From: Anopheles merus
Lineage: Eukaryota; Arthropoda; Insecta; Diptera; Culicidae
Length of the DNA stretch: 64,000 nucleotides
Reading direction: 5' to 3'
NCBI RefSeq assembly: GCF_017562075.2
Contig: NC_054084.1
Location: 42,019,197 to 42,083,196 of the forward strand
Positions 1 to 46,000 of this stretch are shown piece by piece; within the stretch, counting starts at the first letter, position 1, and every line of letters begins with the position of its first letter. The position numbers and the translations under genes were made by a program. The notes beneath the pieces are model-generated. The model ran no database searches and was not told where the DNA came from. It worked only from the letters and a program-made list of their open reading frames with translations.

Positions 1-490
1 ATATCAACAGTGAACATATACCCTCATATTACCATTCCAAATGTGTAGTTCTTATATTCCGATCTATAATGTTATTGAAAAAAATGGTTCAACACTGTCC
101 TTCCTAGCCTTCCCAGATCAATTAACTAAATTCGCGTTTACTTGCAAACTATTTTATTCACTCTTGTCGCCCACATCTTTCCGATTTTGCTTCTAATTTG
201 ACGTGTCCTTAATTATAACGTGGTTGTTCTTAATCAACACCATAGTACGGTGATAGCATCACAAAGTAGTAGAGTAGTTCTTCCCGCACGCGAGCAATTC
301 GTTACAAATTCAATTTTTACTTTCAAGCCATCAACATCCGCCACTTTCTCGCTCGGAATTTCAGCAAGGCTTTTTAGCATATGGCCGCTTAGGGTCTCTC
401 GACTACATCCGCCTCTTATTGTCATGCGTTTTCCTTGTCCAAACTCAGCCAATATTGCGGAGTAGTAGATTTGAGGGAGTAGTAGATTTG
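1..490. other. Intergenic, no gene seen
   Basis: Short open frames occur on both strands but none has splice sites, a recognisable domain or coding-like composition. I see nothing else here. Confidence 0.5.
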
Positions 491-664
491 GGGCGGTCCT
501 GTGGTACATGATCGTCAACTCGAACGACTCAATAACATGCCTGTCATGGGTTCAAGCCCAGAATAGCGGACGGTCCATAGCAAAGATTGAATATCCGGCT
601 ACGTGGTAATGAATTATGTCTCGAAAGCCTGTATAGGCCGGCATGTCCGCGTAGGACGTTACGC
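491..664 (+). mobile_element. tRNA-derived SINE, subfamily 2
   Basis: The head contains a pol III A-box-like stretch (GTGGTACATGATCGTCAACT) and a B-box-like stretch (GGGTTCAAGCCC), as in tRNA-derived SINEs. The body matches the inverted copy at 10821-10992: both share the stretch TACGTGGTAATGAATTA, followed by TCTCGAAAGCCTGT. This copy has about 15 extra bases near its 3' end and lacks the GAA-rich tail, so it is an old, diverged copy. The head is shared with the SINE200-like copies elsewhere in the window, but the 3' half differs. Confidence 0.7.
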
Positions 665-1198
665 CAAATAGAAAAAGTTATGAGGGAGTGTACATGTTCG
701 ACGTCCTGGGTATAGTAATCCGTTTTACAGGATATTATGTACCACACTTACCTGCCGATCACGACGGTGTATGTAGTACTCGAGGTGCTTAAGGTGCATA
801 AAGCCAACTATACTGGCTTAATGAATGATTGATTTAATTGGAATATCAACCATTTCACAATAAATTTAATTTGCATGGTTTCCAAACATGATATTGTCTT
901 GAATATCTTGATTTACATGAGGTATGAGGTACGACACATCATCATCAGTTTGCTAATTTGCATCTTCAGTTAATAAAAAAATATATATATCCAATACCAT
1001 GTGATTTCAAATCGGTTTGTGTAAATAAAAAATCTAAGTAACCATTGCCCTCATTACCCGCGGGCTAGCAATGGTGCATGTAGCAAGTCCTTTCGCAGCA
1101 ACACGCGTTGCTAAGAGAGCTCTGCTTTCACCGCTTTGCTTCTCTCTCTCGCTTAATGTTTACTCTCACGTCATTGTGGCGATTTACGATTTTATATA
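665..1198. other. Intergenic, no gene seen
   Basis: AT-rich sequence lying between a SINE and a DNA transposon. No exon or RNA gene is apparent. Confidence 0.5.
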
Positions 1199-1200
1199 TA

Positions 1201-2866
1201 CAGTCAGTCCAAAAAGTATTCGTCTAGCTGAATATTTTACAGAAAAAGGCGAATTATGGCCGCAATACGTATGGAGCGATAAAAGTAATGATGAGGTTTG
1301 ATAATGGGACCATCAATACACATGTTTTGCTAAAAAATAAGCATTTAAATAGTGCAATAGCAACCAAAATACATAAAAAACTAAAAAAAGTCGTTTGATG
1401 GGCGCGCAAAAAGTATTCGTCCATCTAGCTTTTTAATTATTTACGCTGGACAAACACTACGTAGACGTGAATTAAATTTATTATTATCAATCTGCTGGTG
1501 ACTTCCTTCTAAATTAATGCATTTCTGTTGTTTCAATTGGACTTCAAGCGGTCAGAGAGGCACTAAAAGCGGGGGAGTTAAATGATTGGAGCATGATGGC
1601 GAAAATCGTATATTTAACTTATGCATAACCTATCCTTCTCATTTTTGAAGGTTACAAAAGGTGTGGGAGACCTCGTTCCTTCATTTGATCAGAGTTTGGC
1701 CATTTTTCTGACACTAATTGTGTTACAAACTGCCATGTAAGCAGCCATTCTTGACGGTTAATCTAACGAAAGAAGCGGTTTAATGTCCAAAAAATAAAAT
1801 TTTACCAAGGAATCAATGCATTTTGTGTTGGCCAATAAGATCAGGAAAAGAGATGGGTCACATTTGGTTGATGGGTCATGCTGCATTTCATCGTAGCTGG
1901 TCATGTAATAGCTTGAATGAGTGAGTTGTTACAAACATGTTTTGTTTGAATAACACCATACACAGAAAGTGGCCAAATCCGTTACGGTGCATCAAATAAT
2001 GCAGGAATTTATTTCAAATTAGACTCTACTAACATTTTAAAACATGTTTAAATCGCCAAGGTCATACGGCCGACGTCTACCATAGCGAAAACAGTCTACT
2101 AAGATGCAACATCAAAATTTCGTGTAACGGTAGCATCATGGAGTCATGATACTAGGGCTCAGTGAGGAAAGGTGAGCTAGAAAAATGATTCAAAATGATT
2201 GGAGACGAGATGGGGAAACATATTAATGCAGTTTTTAAGTACTTTGAGTCCCAGTTCTCAGAAATTTTACTTAAAATGTATCACATCTTTCAAGAACAGT
2301 CGAACTGGAGAACATACAGGGCATTGTCATTTGCCCAAAACGTCAAACCAGCTGAAACCAAACTGATGAAAATGATTTAATAGACTCTCAATATGATATC
2401 AGTTGCCATTTTTTCAATGGAACTTGGCCACGTAGTCCGGAAATGCAATATTTCTACCAGAGAATAATTGGAACAAGTCTTGTAGGATAAGTGGATCAAA
2501 AATACGCCTTTTTAAAGGTTCAAATGAGTTCTTGCGTTGTGCAAGTAGTCACCAATAGTCATAAATGCAATAAGAAACACGATCAGGACATTTTTTGATT
2601 CCATAACCTTTGTTTTCTTACGCATATTATGCCAAAAGTCTGATGGACGAATACTTTTTGCGCGCCCATCAAACGACTTTTTTTAGTTTTTTATGTATTT
2701 TGGTTGCTATTGCACTATTTAAATGCTTATTTTTTAGCAAAACGTGTGTATTGATGGTCCCTTTATCAAACCTCATGACTACTTTTACCACCCCATGCCT
2801 ATTGCGGCCATAATTCGCTTTTTTCTGCAAAATATTCAGCTAGACGAATACTTTTTGGACTGACTG
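1201..2866. mobile_element. Tc1/mariner-type transposon with long IR/DR inverted repeats
   Basis: The element is 1,666 bp and is flanked by TA on both sides (1199-1200 and 2867-2868), the target site of Tc1/mariner elements. Both ends begin CAGTCAGTCCAAAAAGTATT in inverted orientation. The inverted repeats are about 225 bp long (1201-1425 against 2642-2866) and nearly identical. Inside each repeat the terminal motif recurs as AAAAAGTATTCGTCCATC (about 1408-1430 and 2641-2660). This reproduces the IR/DR layout of some Tc1-like transposons, where paired direct repeats bind transposase. The interior is decayed, so this copy is non-autonomous. Confidence 0.85.
1540..2620 (+). pseudogene. Decayed Tc1-like transposase
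   Basis: No intact transposase frame remains between the inverted repeats. The longest open piece is 61 codons (2195-2380), ending in a stretch with FQEQSNW. I compare this with the FQQDNDPKH segment of Tc1 transposases. The bases just after it (about 2365-2400) can be read, with frameshifts, as a relic of the WPxQSPDLNPIE motif. Further upstream, around 2140-2180, a VWG-like piece is visible in broken frames. The assignment rests mainly on position inside a Tc1-type element; the motif resemblance is weak. The gene carries many stops and frameshifts. Confidence 0.45.
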
Positions 2867-2868
2867 TA

Positions 2869-5800
2869 GTGAGATATTGTGTAAAAAGCACAAAGGTCTA
2901 ATATCAATCAGAGCTCCATTATATTGTTATTAAACATAGTAAACAATGAAAATAAATATAATAATATAATATAAGCATACAATAAGGATCCAATATAAAA
3001 CTGTGAGGGTTATATGATGCAGCTAGATCATAGTATCTACATAAATGCAAACAGCAGTAAACAATCATTCCATTTCCCGAAAGCGAATTCAAATCAGATC
3101 TTCTGATCATCAAAAGCCGACTAAATGGACTGTTTGTTTATTTGATATGTTTATTTGATAAAGTAACCCCATCGAACTCATTTAGTTTAAACGGGTCATA
3201 ATTACATTTACATAGTCAGTTTTTCACAATAAATAACAATTAACAAGTTTACTTATTCCTTAATCGAGCTAGACGTAGACGTACCCAGAATGTGGTCTGA
3301 GGTATATCGAGAACGAATAAATCAGCGGTCATGTTAAAATTACAAGACATGGATGTTATGGGATTATTTTCTCCATACCGTGAAGTGCCTATTGACTTAT
3401 TGAATTGAATTGGGATTCAACCATTCATCAACCATTCACCATTCATAATTCCAATCATTCAACGAAAACACTTTTCGCACTACACCTCTACATTAATCAA
3501 CCACAGTGCAGCTTGTTTAATGCGACTGTGCGATTTTAAACAACGTCATGTTGCGGGTATCACCTCCGACGTATATGACACGCAACAATATGCCACAGTA
3601 TCACAACGTACATACAAAAACAGTGCCTAATGAGGCCTCACTGGACGACCGATGGAGCTACCGAGTAGCACACCACACACGGGTACAGCTCGTTTGTATC
3701 CCGTGCGGAGATCTCGATCGCTTTCATGTGTGCCGCCGAACGGGGGCTCATTCACTTTGGTAAGGGGCCACCGTGCGATATGGGGCTTGGTTTTGACGTG
3801 ATCTAGAAAATTAATTAGCATATTCGTTTAATTATCAAATGCAAAACGCCAGCATCAGTGCTCGGTACACTCGTCTCGTGGCAGCGGCTGTGTGTAGCAA
3901 CGAGGTGGTTCAGTGTTTTCTTTCTGCTATTTTTCATTTGCTATACAGAGCGCACCACCGGTGTTTGACACAAAAGGTGTACACGAAACGCCAACGAGTG
4001 AAATAACTCAGCAAAGGCTCAGAACATGGCCAGTGCTTGCAAAAAAAAAAAAACCCACCATACTTTACGGGAGTGTCTGGAGCTGGGCTGCTGAGAACTC
4101 CATGAACCCGCCAGGCGGTTGCTCTCATTAAGTAGAAATCAAGGGACAGGCCGGCACCAGGTCCGCCCGGCAGTGCTCGTTGGTGTTTGCCGGTTGGCCC
4201 TTTTCACACGACAAATACTTCAATTAGCGGGTTGTGGTCCACAACAAACAAGCAAAACCATCGTACACACATACACACATATACTCTAACTCGCTGACAA
4301 ATGACGACGGGAGACGCATGCGGTTGTATGTTTGAGACTTGTGTTTCGGACGAACAAGCGTCATAATCAACAACGAAAAAAAGCATTTCTTTTAACCGGC
4401 ATGAGGTACGTTGCGTTGAAAAATCTTGAGAAATCGTTTGTTGTTGCACTTTTTAAAATTATGCTTGATTTTGGATTCAGTCAAGGTAGCCCGTTAACAA
4501 GAGCTGTAGGCCTGTATCAGTGTAAGTAATTACTAATAAACCTCAAGAATAGGAGGATCACAAAGTAGAACAGATAAAAGTTCAGTTCTTCAATGTTATC
4601 CGAAAAGCATGTAATCTATTACCATTGAATTAATTCGCTAGTTTTGTCCCATTTTTTTCTATATGGTATCATACTATCGCTAAGCTATGTGAGAATCTAT
4701 GCTACATCATATCACAAAGACATGAGATCGTGGACTTATTTTCTCAAACAAAAAGCCCCCCACCCCCCCTCAAAGTTATATTCCATTGCTATCAACTGGA
4801 AGTCTTAACCAAACAGCAAACACTGGCACTCTTTCATAAAGCATCGCAAAAAGCATTTGAGTAAAAAGGAGCAATTCCCGAAATGAATTATTGTAATGTA
4901 AATAATTCACAACCATTCACATATAGAACTGTCCAAAGCACTTCCGACGACCTAAATTTTACCTGTGCCTGCGCAAAAAAAAAAAAAAACAGTAGGGGAG
5001 TTGGTTCCTTTATTTAACTACCTTACCAATCAAAACCGTCCCACGCACATTGCCTTCGAAATGATAAAACCCTATTTCGGAAAACCCATTCTTAATGCCT
5101 TCATCGGATCAGTGCGGTGGAAAGTTTGTTGGGCCCGACTAACTTAAGTTAGGCTGCGTTTAATGCTGCATACGTGACCCCTGTATCATACATCGGGTAA
5201 GGGTCTGATTTGTGTGTCCTATTTTCCACCCATTTCCGGAATGGTGTTTGGGACAATCCTATCGACGAACAGCAAACCTCCTTCGAAGGGTATAATGTAA
5301 ACATGTGTTGCTCGCTGTATTCCAACGGGATGTTATGTAGTAAGAAATCGGCAAAGTGTGCGAGTAGTATTTAATTGTTAGGCGTTTTTCATTCATGTGG
5401 TTCTTGTGAACGAAAATGGCTCAACAAAAAGGTTTTACTAGTAACTCTCTATTATCTAGCTAGGTGAACTGTTGCAACTAGTGCACTCTTCACTTTACAT
5501 ACTAACACTAATTACCGCCAATGTTCAGTGTTTGACGCACGCGGTTGAGCCGGAACTGGCTCGTCAGATTTATTAGTCGGTCGACGTTTTTACGCGACCG
5601 TAAAGTGCAACACTTTCGACCAGTTTAGCGTAGCGACTGGTTAGTCCACTTGTGTGTTCTGTGGAGTGACAAGTGAACTTCCGAAAACGAAAACGAGTGA
5701 AGTGCTATCGGGTTTATATTTCTCCATTCAGGATCATTCCCTGTAGCAACACGAATTCGTCCTATTTTCGTCTTGCGACGTCTGTTTGTTCCCGAAAAAA

Positions 5801-6780
5801 GCATCCTAGCGGTAGAAAAGCATCTGCTAAGGTGTGATCAAAGGTTCGCGGCAGATCCCGCGTCAGGCTCATCTCACTCTTTAGCGCTTTAACGCTGGCC
5901 CCCATACAAAGGCTCCAAGCAGCTGGATCTGTTATTAGGGTGTGTTCGGAAAGATGTGGGAAAATTGTTTTAGGGGGCGAACATTTGGTGAGAAGTTTAC
6001 GCGTACCTACACCTACACCAACGCAAGGAAAGAGGAAATGGTGGAATGGTGAAACAACTTCATCGTTGTGCGGAATGTGCGCAAAGGCAACAGCAGAGTT
6101 TGTTGGAACTAGAAGGATGAAAAACATCACACCCCACCCGCCGCTGGTTCCGGGTTCCCCTGGTGTTGTTCGGTTGGCAAAATTAACCGTTGTACCAACC
6201 ACCGATTTCAACACGCCAACTTTTCACCAAACTTTCAACCCTCTCGTACGCAATTTTCATAAGCGCGCAACACAACACTTTCCAGTGGCGGACAAGCCCA
6301 GCCACCGCCACCGCTAGCGCGGGTTTTTGGCATGACGATTGCACACGCGTTGTTGCGTTCGAAAACGGCTCCCGTGTGTGTGTGAAAAAGAGACAGAAAG
6401 ACAGCCAAAAATTAATTGTTTCCTTTGATGTTTGCCGTGCGAAAGATAATTTAATTGTTGCTTGCTGTCCTTTTTTTTGGGGAAGGTGGGATTGGCAGAA
6501 TTCCGTGCGCGAAATGTTTGCTTCAGGGCGGTAGCAAAAACAAGCTCAATAACTTTTAACACATCTCATGCGAATTTTGGCTGGCTGGTGGAAGTAAAAT
6601 TGGAAAATATTTTTGTGCACTTGTTCTTCCTTGCTGCTTGACAAATCGTTTCTTGTAATTCTGCCCGCTCGTGCAAGCAAACCGGCTCTGGTTGCCGGTG
6701 CAAACACCTGGCAAAGAATTTTGAGCAAATTACGTCGAAATTCGTTGATTTTTTTCTGTAGTAGATTCTTATAACCAGCT
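2869..6780. other. Intergenic region upstream of the DUF389 gene
   Basis: No convincing coding exon is visible. Overlapping open frames on both strands at 5762-6317 reflect GC-rich composition. Short homopolymers occur (A-run at 4041-4052, C-run near 4757, A-run at 4976-4989). The stretch around 5520-5760 looks like insect 5' leader or promoter DNA (a TCAGTG initiator-like site at 5525-5530 and TCAGAT at 5564-5569), but no downstream promoter element fits well, so I do not assign a start site. Confidence 0.4.
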
Positions 6781-7091
6781 AGCAACTAACTTACCCCCCC
6801 GTGCTAGTGACTAGGAGTGTGTGTGTGTGTGTGTGCGAGTGTGTCGCAAAAGAATGTGTTCCAGTGTACGCGTGTACTAGCAGCAAACAGTGCCTGTAGT
6901 GCGTTGATGCAGAAAGCGAGCGGATTATAATCACACAACCTAACCTGCTTCACACAACCGATCTGCTGCTGCTGCTGCGGCTGCTACTACTGCTACCGTT
7001 TCTGATCTCGCAGGCAAACGCGGAAAACCGGCCCCTATTGGTGGTGGCAGCAGTAGCCGCGGCGGGTTTTGAATGCCCCGCAGCCTGAAGG
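6781..7091 (+). other. Probable 5' leader of the DUF389 gene
   Basis: This segment lies directly upstream of the inferred start codon at 7092. It contains a (GT)n run at about 6819-6834, a CTG/GCT-rich run near 6961-6990, and two upstream ATGs. The first opens a 7-codon uORF (6907-6930). The second opens a 21-codon uORF (7073-7138) that overlaps the main start in another frame. The transcription start is not determined. Confidence 0.45.
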
Positions 7092-39937
<32,846 letters not shown>

Positions 39938-40504
39938 CGGGGTCGCGACAAAGTTAATAAGGATAATGGTATCCCCGGATGGGAATGCTTTTGGGCAGCC
40001 TATCAGATTTAGCTTGACAGACAGCATAGTGTTTCCTGCGTAGAGTTTATAAATCGAGGAAAATAGCCCCAACAATACGTAATATATGTGGTACAAATAT
40101 GAATTTGAAGTATAAAAAAATAGATATAGAAAGGTAATGAAATTATTTTAATATTCAAACATACAATATGATACAGACATTTGTAGAGCCACAGCACCTT
40201 TTGTAATATTACCTTCCACAATAATAGTACCAAACTAAACAGCTTGAGCAATAATTAAAATATGCCATCTTATTCCGTAGAGAACACATTCAACAGGAAA
40301 TGTTACCCTGTGATGACAAACAGTTTTTGAACAAATAATACGCGAGAAAATAAATGATAACGTTTCATGCCAACAAAAAACCCTTGTTCTATTTAATGAG
40401 AACCCCGTACCTGTTGGCAACATATTACGTTCCCTACTACACCTAGATACGGTATCTCGTCCCAATCGTCATACACTGTTTACGCCCGAAGTTATGCAAC
40501 TTAC
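39938..40504 (+). other. Isoform A 3' UTR and short spacer to the opposite-strand exon
   Basis: AT-rich DNA after the stop codon. A candidate poly(A) signal AATAAA lies at 40349-40354, and an ATTAAA at about 40255. If 40349 is used, transcription ends about 130 bp before the EGF-gene exon on the other strand. Confidence 0.5.
40349..40354 (+). terminator. Candidate poly(A) signal, isoform A
   Basis: AATAAA, 412 bp after the stop codon. No transcript end was available to confirm it. Confidence 0.4.
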
Positions 40505-40623
40505 CTGCTTTTCCAGAACCGTCACCGTATTTTCATTCAGCTGATGTTCGCCGTTGTCGTTTAGCTCAAAGTGCGATGCGTTCGCTAACCGTACCGTCAT
40601 CTCGTATTTGGCTCTTCCACGAC
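40505..40623 (-). CDS. EGF-gene exon (post-EGF segment)
   Basis: 119 bp between acceptor TTATTTGTAG and donor GTAAGT. It encodes a Gly completed from the previous exon, then 39 residues with one N-glycosylation-type site (NAS) and no cysteine. The phase-0 end implies further exons downstream. It could instead belong to another minus gene, but the frame matches. Confidence 0.6.
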
Positions 40624-43047
40624 CTACAAATAATAAGCACAAAAAAATAAAAAGAAAGGTTCATTAAGAAACTATTACATTTTTTAACGGAATTGTCATC
40701 AGAAGATGATTGTATCTGATGTTAAGCTACTATTTTTAGAATTGTGTAACGGTTGTGTTACAAAACGTTTGAAGAAAAAACTAAACTTACAACACAAAGC
40801 AAACTAAAAGGATACTTTATCTGCCTGTTCCTAGTAGAACCCTAGTGCGATTATTAAAAGCAGCCAGCAAAGTCTCACCAATGGTTAATAATGGGATAAT
40901 CTTTAAGTTGATCCTTTTCTAGAGCTATTTAGCTCTTCTTACACACTATAATCTTAATAATTTTTTCTCCTCATCCTCGAAGGTATTTTGCATTCTCATT
41001 GCTGCTGCTGTTGCTATTATGCCACCATTTTATGCCTTATCTAAGTTGTACTTTCATCAAACCCGTAATCTTTTTTCAGCGGGCTAAAAACAGGACGGAG
41101 GAAATGGAGCTAAAGGGAAAGTTGTATAATTTTACTCCCTGCTTTTTCCTCTTTCCACTGCGCGTAGGATGCCGTAGAGATAGCTGTCTGAACTAGAGCC
41201 ATGGAGCCACGAACTTTTGCTGACGATGCCATCCTTCCTTATCAGTGGGCCAGAGTAGTGTGCCCGCTCGCCCAGCAGGGAGCGTAAAAGAAAACACTCA
41301 TAATGAAGTATGGCGTACCGGGTGGTTCCCTGAAACCGATTAGGCTGCTGATAATCGGCCTATTAAACTAATGCATAATTTACGCTTATGTCACCCCTGA
41401 GCTTCCACACCACTGCACGCCCGTCCCCGCAACGATAATGGAGTGTTGCGGAACCGGCATGCCGTAGTTTTTCGCACAAATCTAATCCATTGGTGTGGCT
41501 TATGCCACTTTTTCACCCATTTCCACCCAGTTGCGTCCGTTTAGCTTCTTCTGCATTATGTATGCAAAAGAGAAAAGCTGCTGGATCATTAGAGTATGGG
41601 AGCAGCAAAAAAAGGAGGGAAATCTATAAAGTAGGAAATAGCGATGGGAATGATTTTGTTGCTTTTTCGCCCAAAGTTGGGTAAAATATTCATGCTCTGG
41701 AAGGGTAAAAGTGAAAGTGTTGGAAAAAGGGGAACGTGACAACGCAGGGGAGCCATTAATCATGCTCAATGTTTGCTTATTTCCAACAGCACAAACGACA
41801 GAGTTCAAATGGCACTATCAGATCGAATGTCAGCGATTATGCAAATGTTTATCATAGGTTTAATGAGGCGAAATCATATCATCATAGGCGTGTTTAAACG
41901 GTCCCAGCGTTGGTGATGCAGCACCAGCTCTTTTTTAATTACACTGGGATTAAGTGTTGACCGTGTTGTGCGAAAGAAACACAGTGCAAGAAAAACATCA
42001 CGCACTGCTGACGAACCAGCTTATTCAGTTAAGTAATCTTCCAGCATTATTCCTGCTCTAGTGCCACACGTGCGATCGATTGTTAACTCCTTAAACAAAT
42101 AAACGATACCATCCAGTGACCCAACTGTCATCAAGCGCTTGTGTTTACAGATAGCACTAAAGCCTTACCACCAACTCGTAGAAAGGCTTATATTGTTTGA
42201 ACCATTTATTTTCTTTGCTCTACTCGAGTGAAATTCGGCCACCCAAATGCGTGCCAACACTTTCCAACCATGCTGTATTGCATACATTTAGGCGACATAT
42301 CAATGTTTGTGTACAGTAGCATGAACGGCCCACTTTTCTGTCCGGTCGTTCATTGGTAAGAGCATTAAAACGTAGCTAATCGTCCACTTGTCACTCCCAG
42401 GCTTGCTTTAAGTTGGAGCGTTTTCAGAGCATTCGATGAAACTGTGACACTGTTTCACAAACGTCACCATTACTACTGGAGCTTCCGCTGTGCAACGCTG
42501 TACGAGTAGTGGTGTCGACTGTATTCTCCAAGGAGCAAACTCTCCGGCACCAACCAAAAACACATTACACGCAACATCTCCTCCTTTCTCAAGCAACATT
42601 TCAAGCACACAGTTGCCTCCTCCTTCATGCTTCGAGATATGATGAGAAATTTACTACTTCTATTCCCGCTTCCCGTTCTTTTTCCCCGGTATCGGTTGCC
42701 TTATGCTGGTTAACGTAAAACATCTGAACTTTATCGTTTCCTGCTACCATCACTTCTGCCCACTTGCCTGCTGCAAGAAAGGGTAGGGTTCTGGGACGAC
42801 CACCTGTCACGTACAGAAGCAGAGTTTGTTCCCGTGCTCGCGTCGGTAAAGTTGCATCTCTGTTACGAAAGGTGCCACGAAGGAAGGAAGGAAAGCAAGC
42901 TTGCAAAGCTCAAGAGACTTCGATACTTACTCGAGGACGATACGCTCTGGTCACACCGGCACACGTCCAAGCTGTCACTGGGTGAAATACACTGGCGAAA
43001 GCAGTCGTCACCTTCCTTGTCGAGATTGCATCCTGTTGGTAAAAGGT

Positions 43048-43093
<46 letters not shown>

Positions 43094-46000
43094 AAGAGAC
43101 GGCAAGAAAGTTGGTCAAATTTTCATCTTTTACTGTAAGTTTTGCTTTGCTGTTGGCATTATTTTGTACGGTGGGTGACGGAAGGTTTAGGGATGTGTAG
43201 GGAAAAATGTAGGATGGAAGAACACACACAACCAACACCAAATGGTTGAATGATATGGAAAGAGCAGAATGCTAAAAATAGTTGCTGCACTAGAGACTTG
43301 GTATGGCCTCGGGCCATTAACTCGAGGACAGTTTGACACAGGCCTGGCGTGCCTGGACTGTGCTCGGAGAAAGCGTAAAGAGAAGAACTATGCTTATAAG
43401 GAGGACGATACATGCAGAAGAGCGATGTGTAGAGCTGTGTACCGTTTACAGCGAGGGGTGTCAGTCACACGGCGAATGCTACCGTACGCGACGACGGTGT
43501 ACGAATGGAGATCACTTTCGTTCCTTTGAACTTGATCAACTTCACTCGACTCGCTTTAACTTTTGCCATGGCAATCAACTTGTCCCTCTTCTTGCAGACA
43601 CACCTTCTGCCTACACGGGAAGTTTACATGAAAACAAACCGTACCGCTCGCTTGCTCCTTCTCCACACAACCGACAGAAATCACACACAAATTCCTAACG
43701 AAGCAGTTATCTGTTGGCGGGAGGTCGTCCACGCTACTACTGAGACCGGGGAGAGAAGACAAGTGTTTGCGAGATTACTGGGCTGAATCAAAATGGTGGG
43801 GTGATTTAGACGCTGACCCAAGGAATACCCCGGGTGACATCATCATTAGCTGTGAACAAAACGGTATATTTACTGTATGCACTGTGAATGCGAACTCGCA
43901 CTGTATCAGCAGACTAGCAAACTAGGCTCGCCTTGGACGTGACGATTTCTCGTCCCAGCGTCTGCCAAAACAATGGGCTGACAGTGTGGGGGTAATGATG
44001 ACGACCACCGTACAAATGACCGTAATGTTGGTCGGTAGGGCTGAATAAATCGCTCCAGGATTATTTCTCTCCTTCGAGCCTGCCCTTCAATTCATGCACG
44101 AAACACTTTCAAACACGATGGTGCCATAAAATCGCTATACGACGCTATAAGACGCTATAAGATGCGGACGCGGACGAGGAGCTAAAGAGTGCCAAAACTG
44201 TGCACGGCGTCTGCTGGTGAGAAGCGTGCACCTAATGGTATTGTTATATTTTATGCTTATCATATCGAGTTCATCGCTACCTGCTGCAGCACAGATACGA
44301 GAAGCGGAAAAGGAAATGAACTTTTGCCACGAAGGTCGATGTTACTATGGGCAAAGTGGTGAGAGTGTTCTTTTTTCTGTTTGTTGTTGTCCCTAGCAGA
44401 TCCAGCGACCGATTTCACTCAATCAGTTTCCCGGAGCGTGGGACTGGCCATTTAAGGACCGTTCCTCGGTCAGCCTGAGCATAAACCCAACGGAGCAGAG
44501 TATATTGCTACCGGATACGGTATCGGATGGGACTCGTGGTGCGTGGATATCTCATCGACTGGCATAAATCATTGGTTGGTAAATATTTAACGACGGTACA
44601 CACCGTGCGAAGCCATTTGCAAGCGCGCAACTATTTTAGCAGGGTGTGTTTGTATCACAGGGAAGGGGTTTGTATCATAGCAATTGCTACCTTTCTACTA
44701 CAAAGAGAATGTGTAAAATATGCGCTTTGTTTACTTGTGTTCATTTTTCATAGCCCATCGGAACGAGCTATGTTTTTTGTGGAATGACAATATATACTAT
44801 GTCTGTAAGAGTACGGAAATGGTGATACAGGGACGGACAATTGTTTCACATTTTAATATGAGTGGTTGCGCTTCAAATTTATTAGATGGGCCCCCAAGGT
44901 CCACCTGATAAATGTACCGCAAAATGTGTTACATATCATCGGTCATCATCTCCTTTTGTGACCCCATCGTGTCTCATCGTGACCCCAAAAAGCTTTGCGC
45001 AAGGCTATCATATAAATTACATTTTTGTTCACGTCCTCTAGAAAGACTAGAAGATGAAAAATACTGCGTCAACATGCTCCAAAGAGGTGGGGACAATCAG
45101 AGTGTGTGTAAGTTACATGTTGTTGTTGCTGCATTATCAAAGGGGGTTTGGACTTCGCATTTTTTATGTAAAAACAATTTATATTTTATTCACAAAAAAT
45201 ACTACGTTGAATCGAAATTTGATTGTTGGGGAAAGCGGGGCAAAATGGGCACCTTCTATTTAAGCATTATATTACTACAAAGATACATTCCAATGCTTAA
45301 AATGTATTCATTGGAGTGTTCTATGAACACCATGTAGGTTTCATAACGCTGTAATACCAAAAAACCAAGAAAAATGCAAAAAAAAGATTTAGTAGCCTTT
45401 TAATGTTATACCTTCCACTTCGAAAATTTAAGCTTTAAGCAATGTCACAGGGATGCGTGGAAGTTTTACATGATATATTTTTAAAGATTATATACTGCTA
45501 TACAACTAAGCAATACGGCTGCAGTCGTACTTTCGGAACAAAATAAATAAATATATCTGTACAAATTGTCTGATGAAAGCAAGGCAATTAAATGCGTATT
45601 TTTACTAACATGACAAAAATAAAAAAATGATTCAAGTGAGGCAAAATGGGCAGTTATGCTTGGGTAAAAAGAGCAGATGCTTTTGACATATGGCGTCTGG
45701 TGAGGCAAGAATGTAGCATTTGTCCCCACAATAATGCTAACAGGTACAGCTTCAAATGATTCGATTTTGTAGATTGAAACGAGTAAAAACTGTTATAATT
45801 TTGCTAACATAATTTTGGAAGAATTTTAAGGGCTTTTCTGAACAGCAAAACAAAAGATAGGACGAGAATACATTTCATGAAACGTGCGCAAAAGCATAGA
45901 CCATTACCTAAGCGCATTTGTTGTGGTCCGTATTGCCCCAGTGTTTTGACGTTTCATGTTTTGTTTTCATATTGCCCATTTTGCCCCTCGTGTCAAAATA

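Noticed and set aside
5520..5760. Possible core promoter with TCAGTG and TCAGAT initiator-like sites
   Set aside because: No TATA box or well-placed downstream element was found, and the link to exon 1 would need a 1.5-kb leader. Kept only as a note.
5762..6317. Overlapping 150- and 125-codon frames on opposite strands
   Set aside because: GC-rich sequence opens both strands at once. Neither has a domain or supported splice sites.
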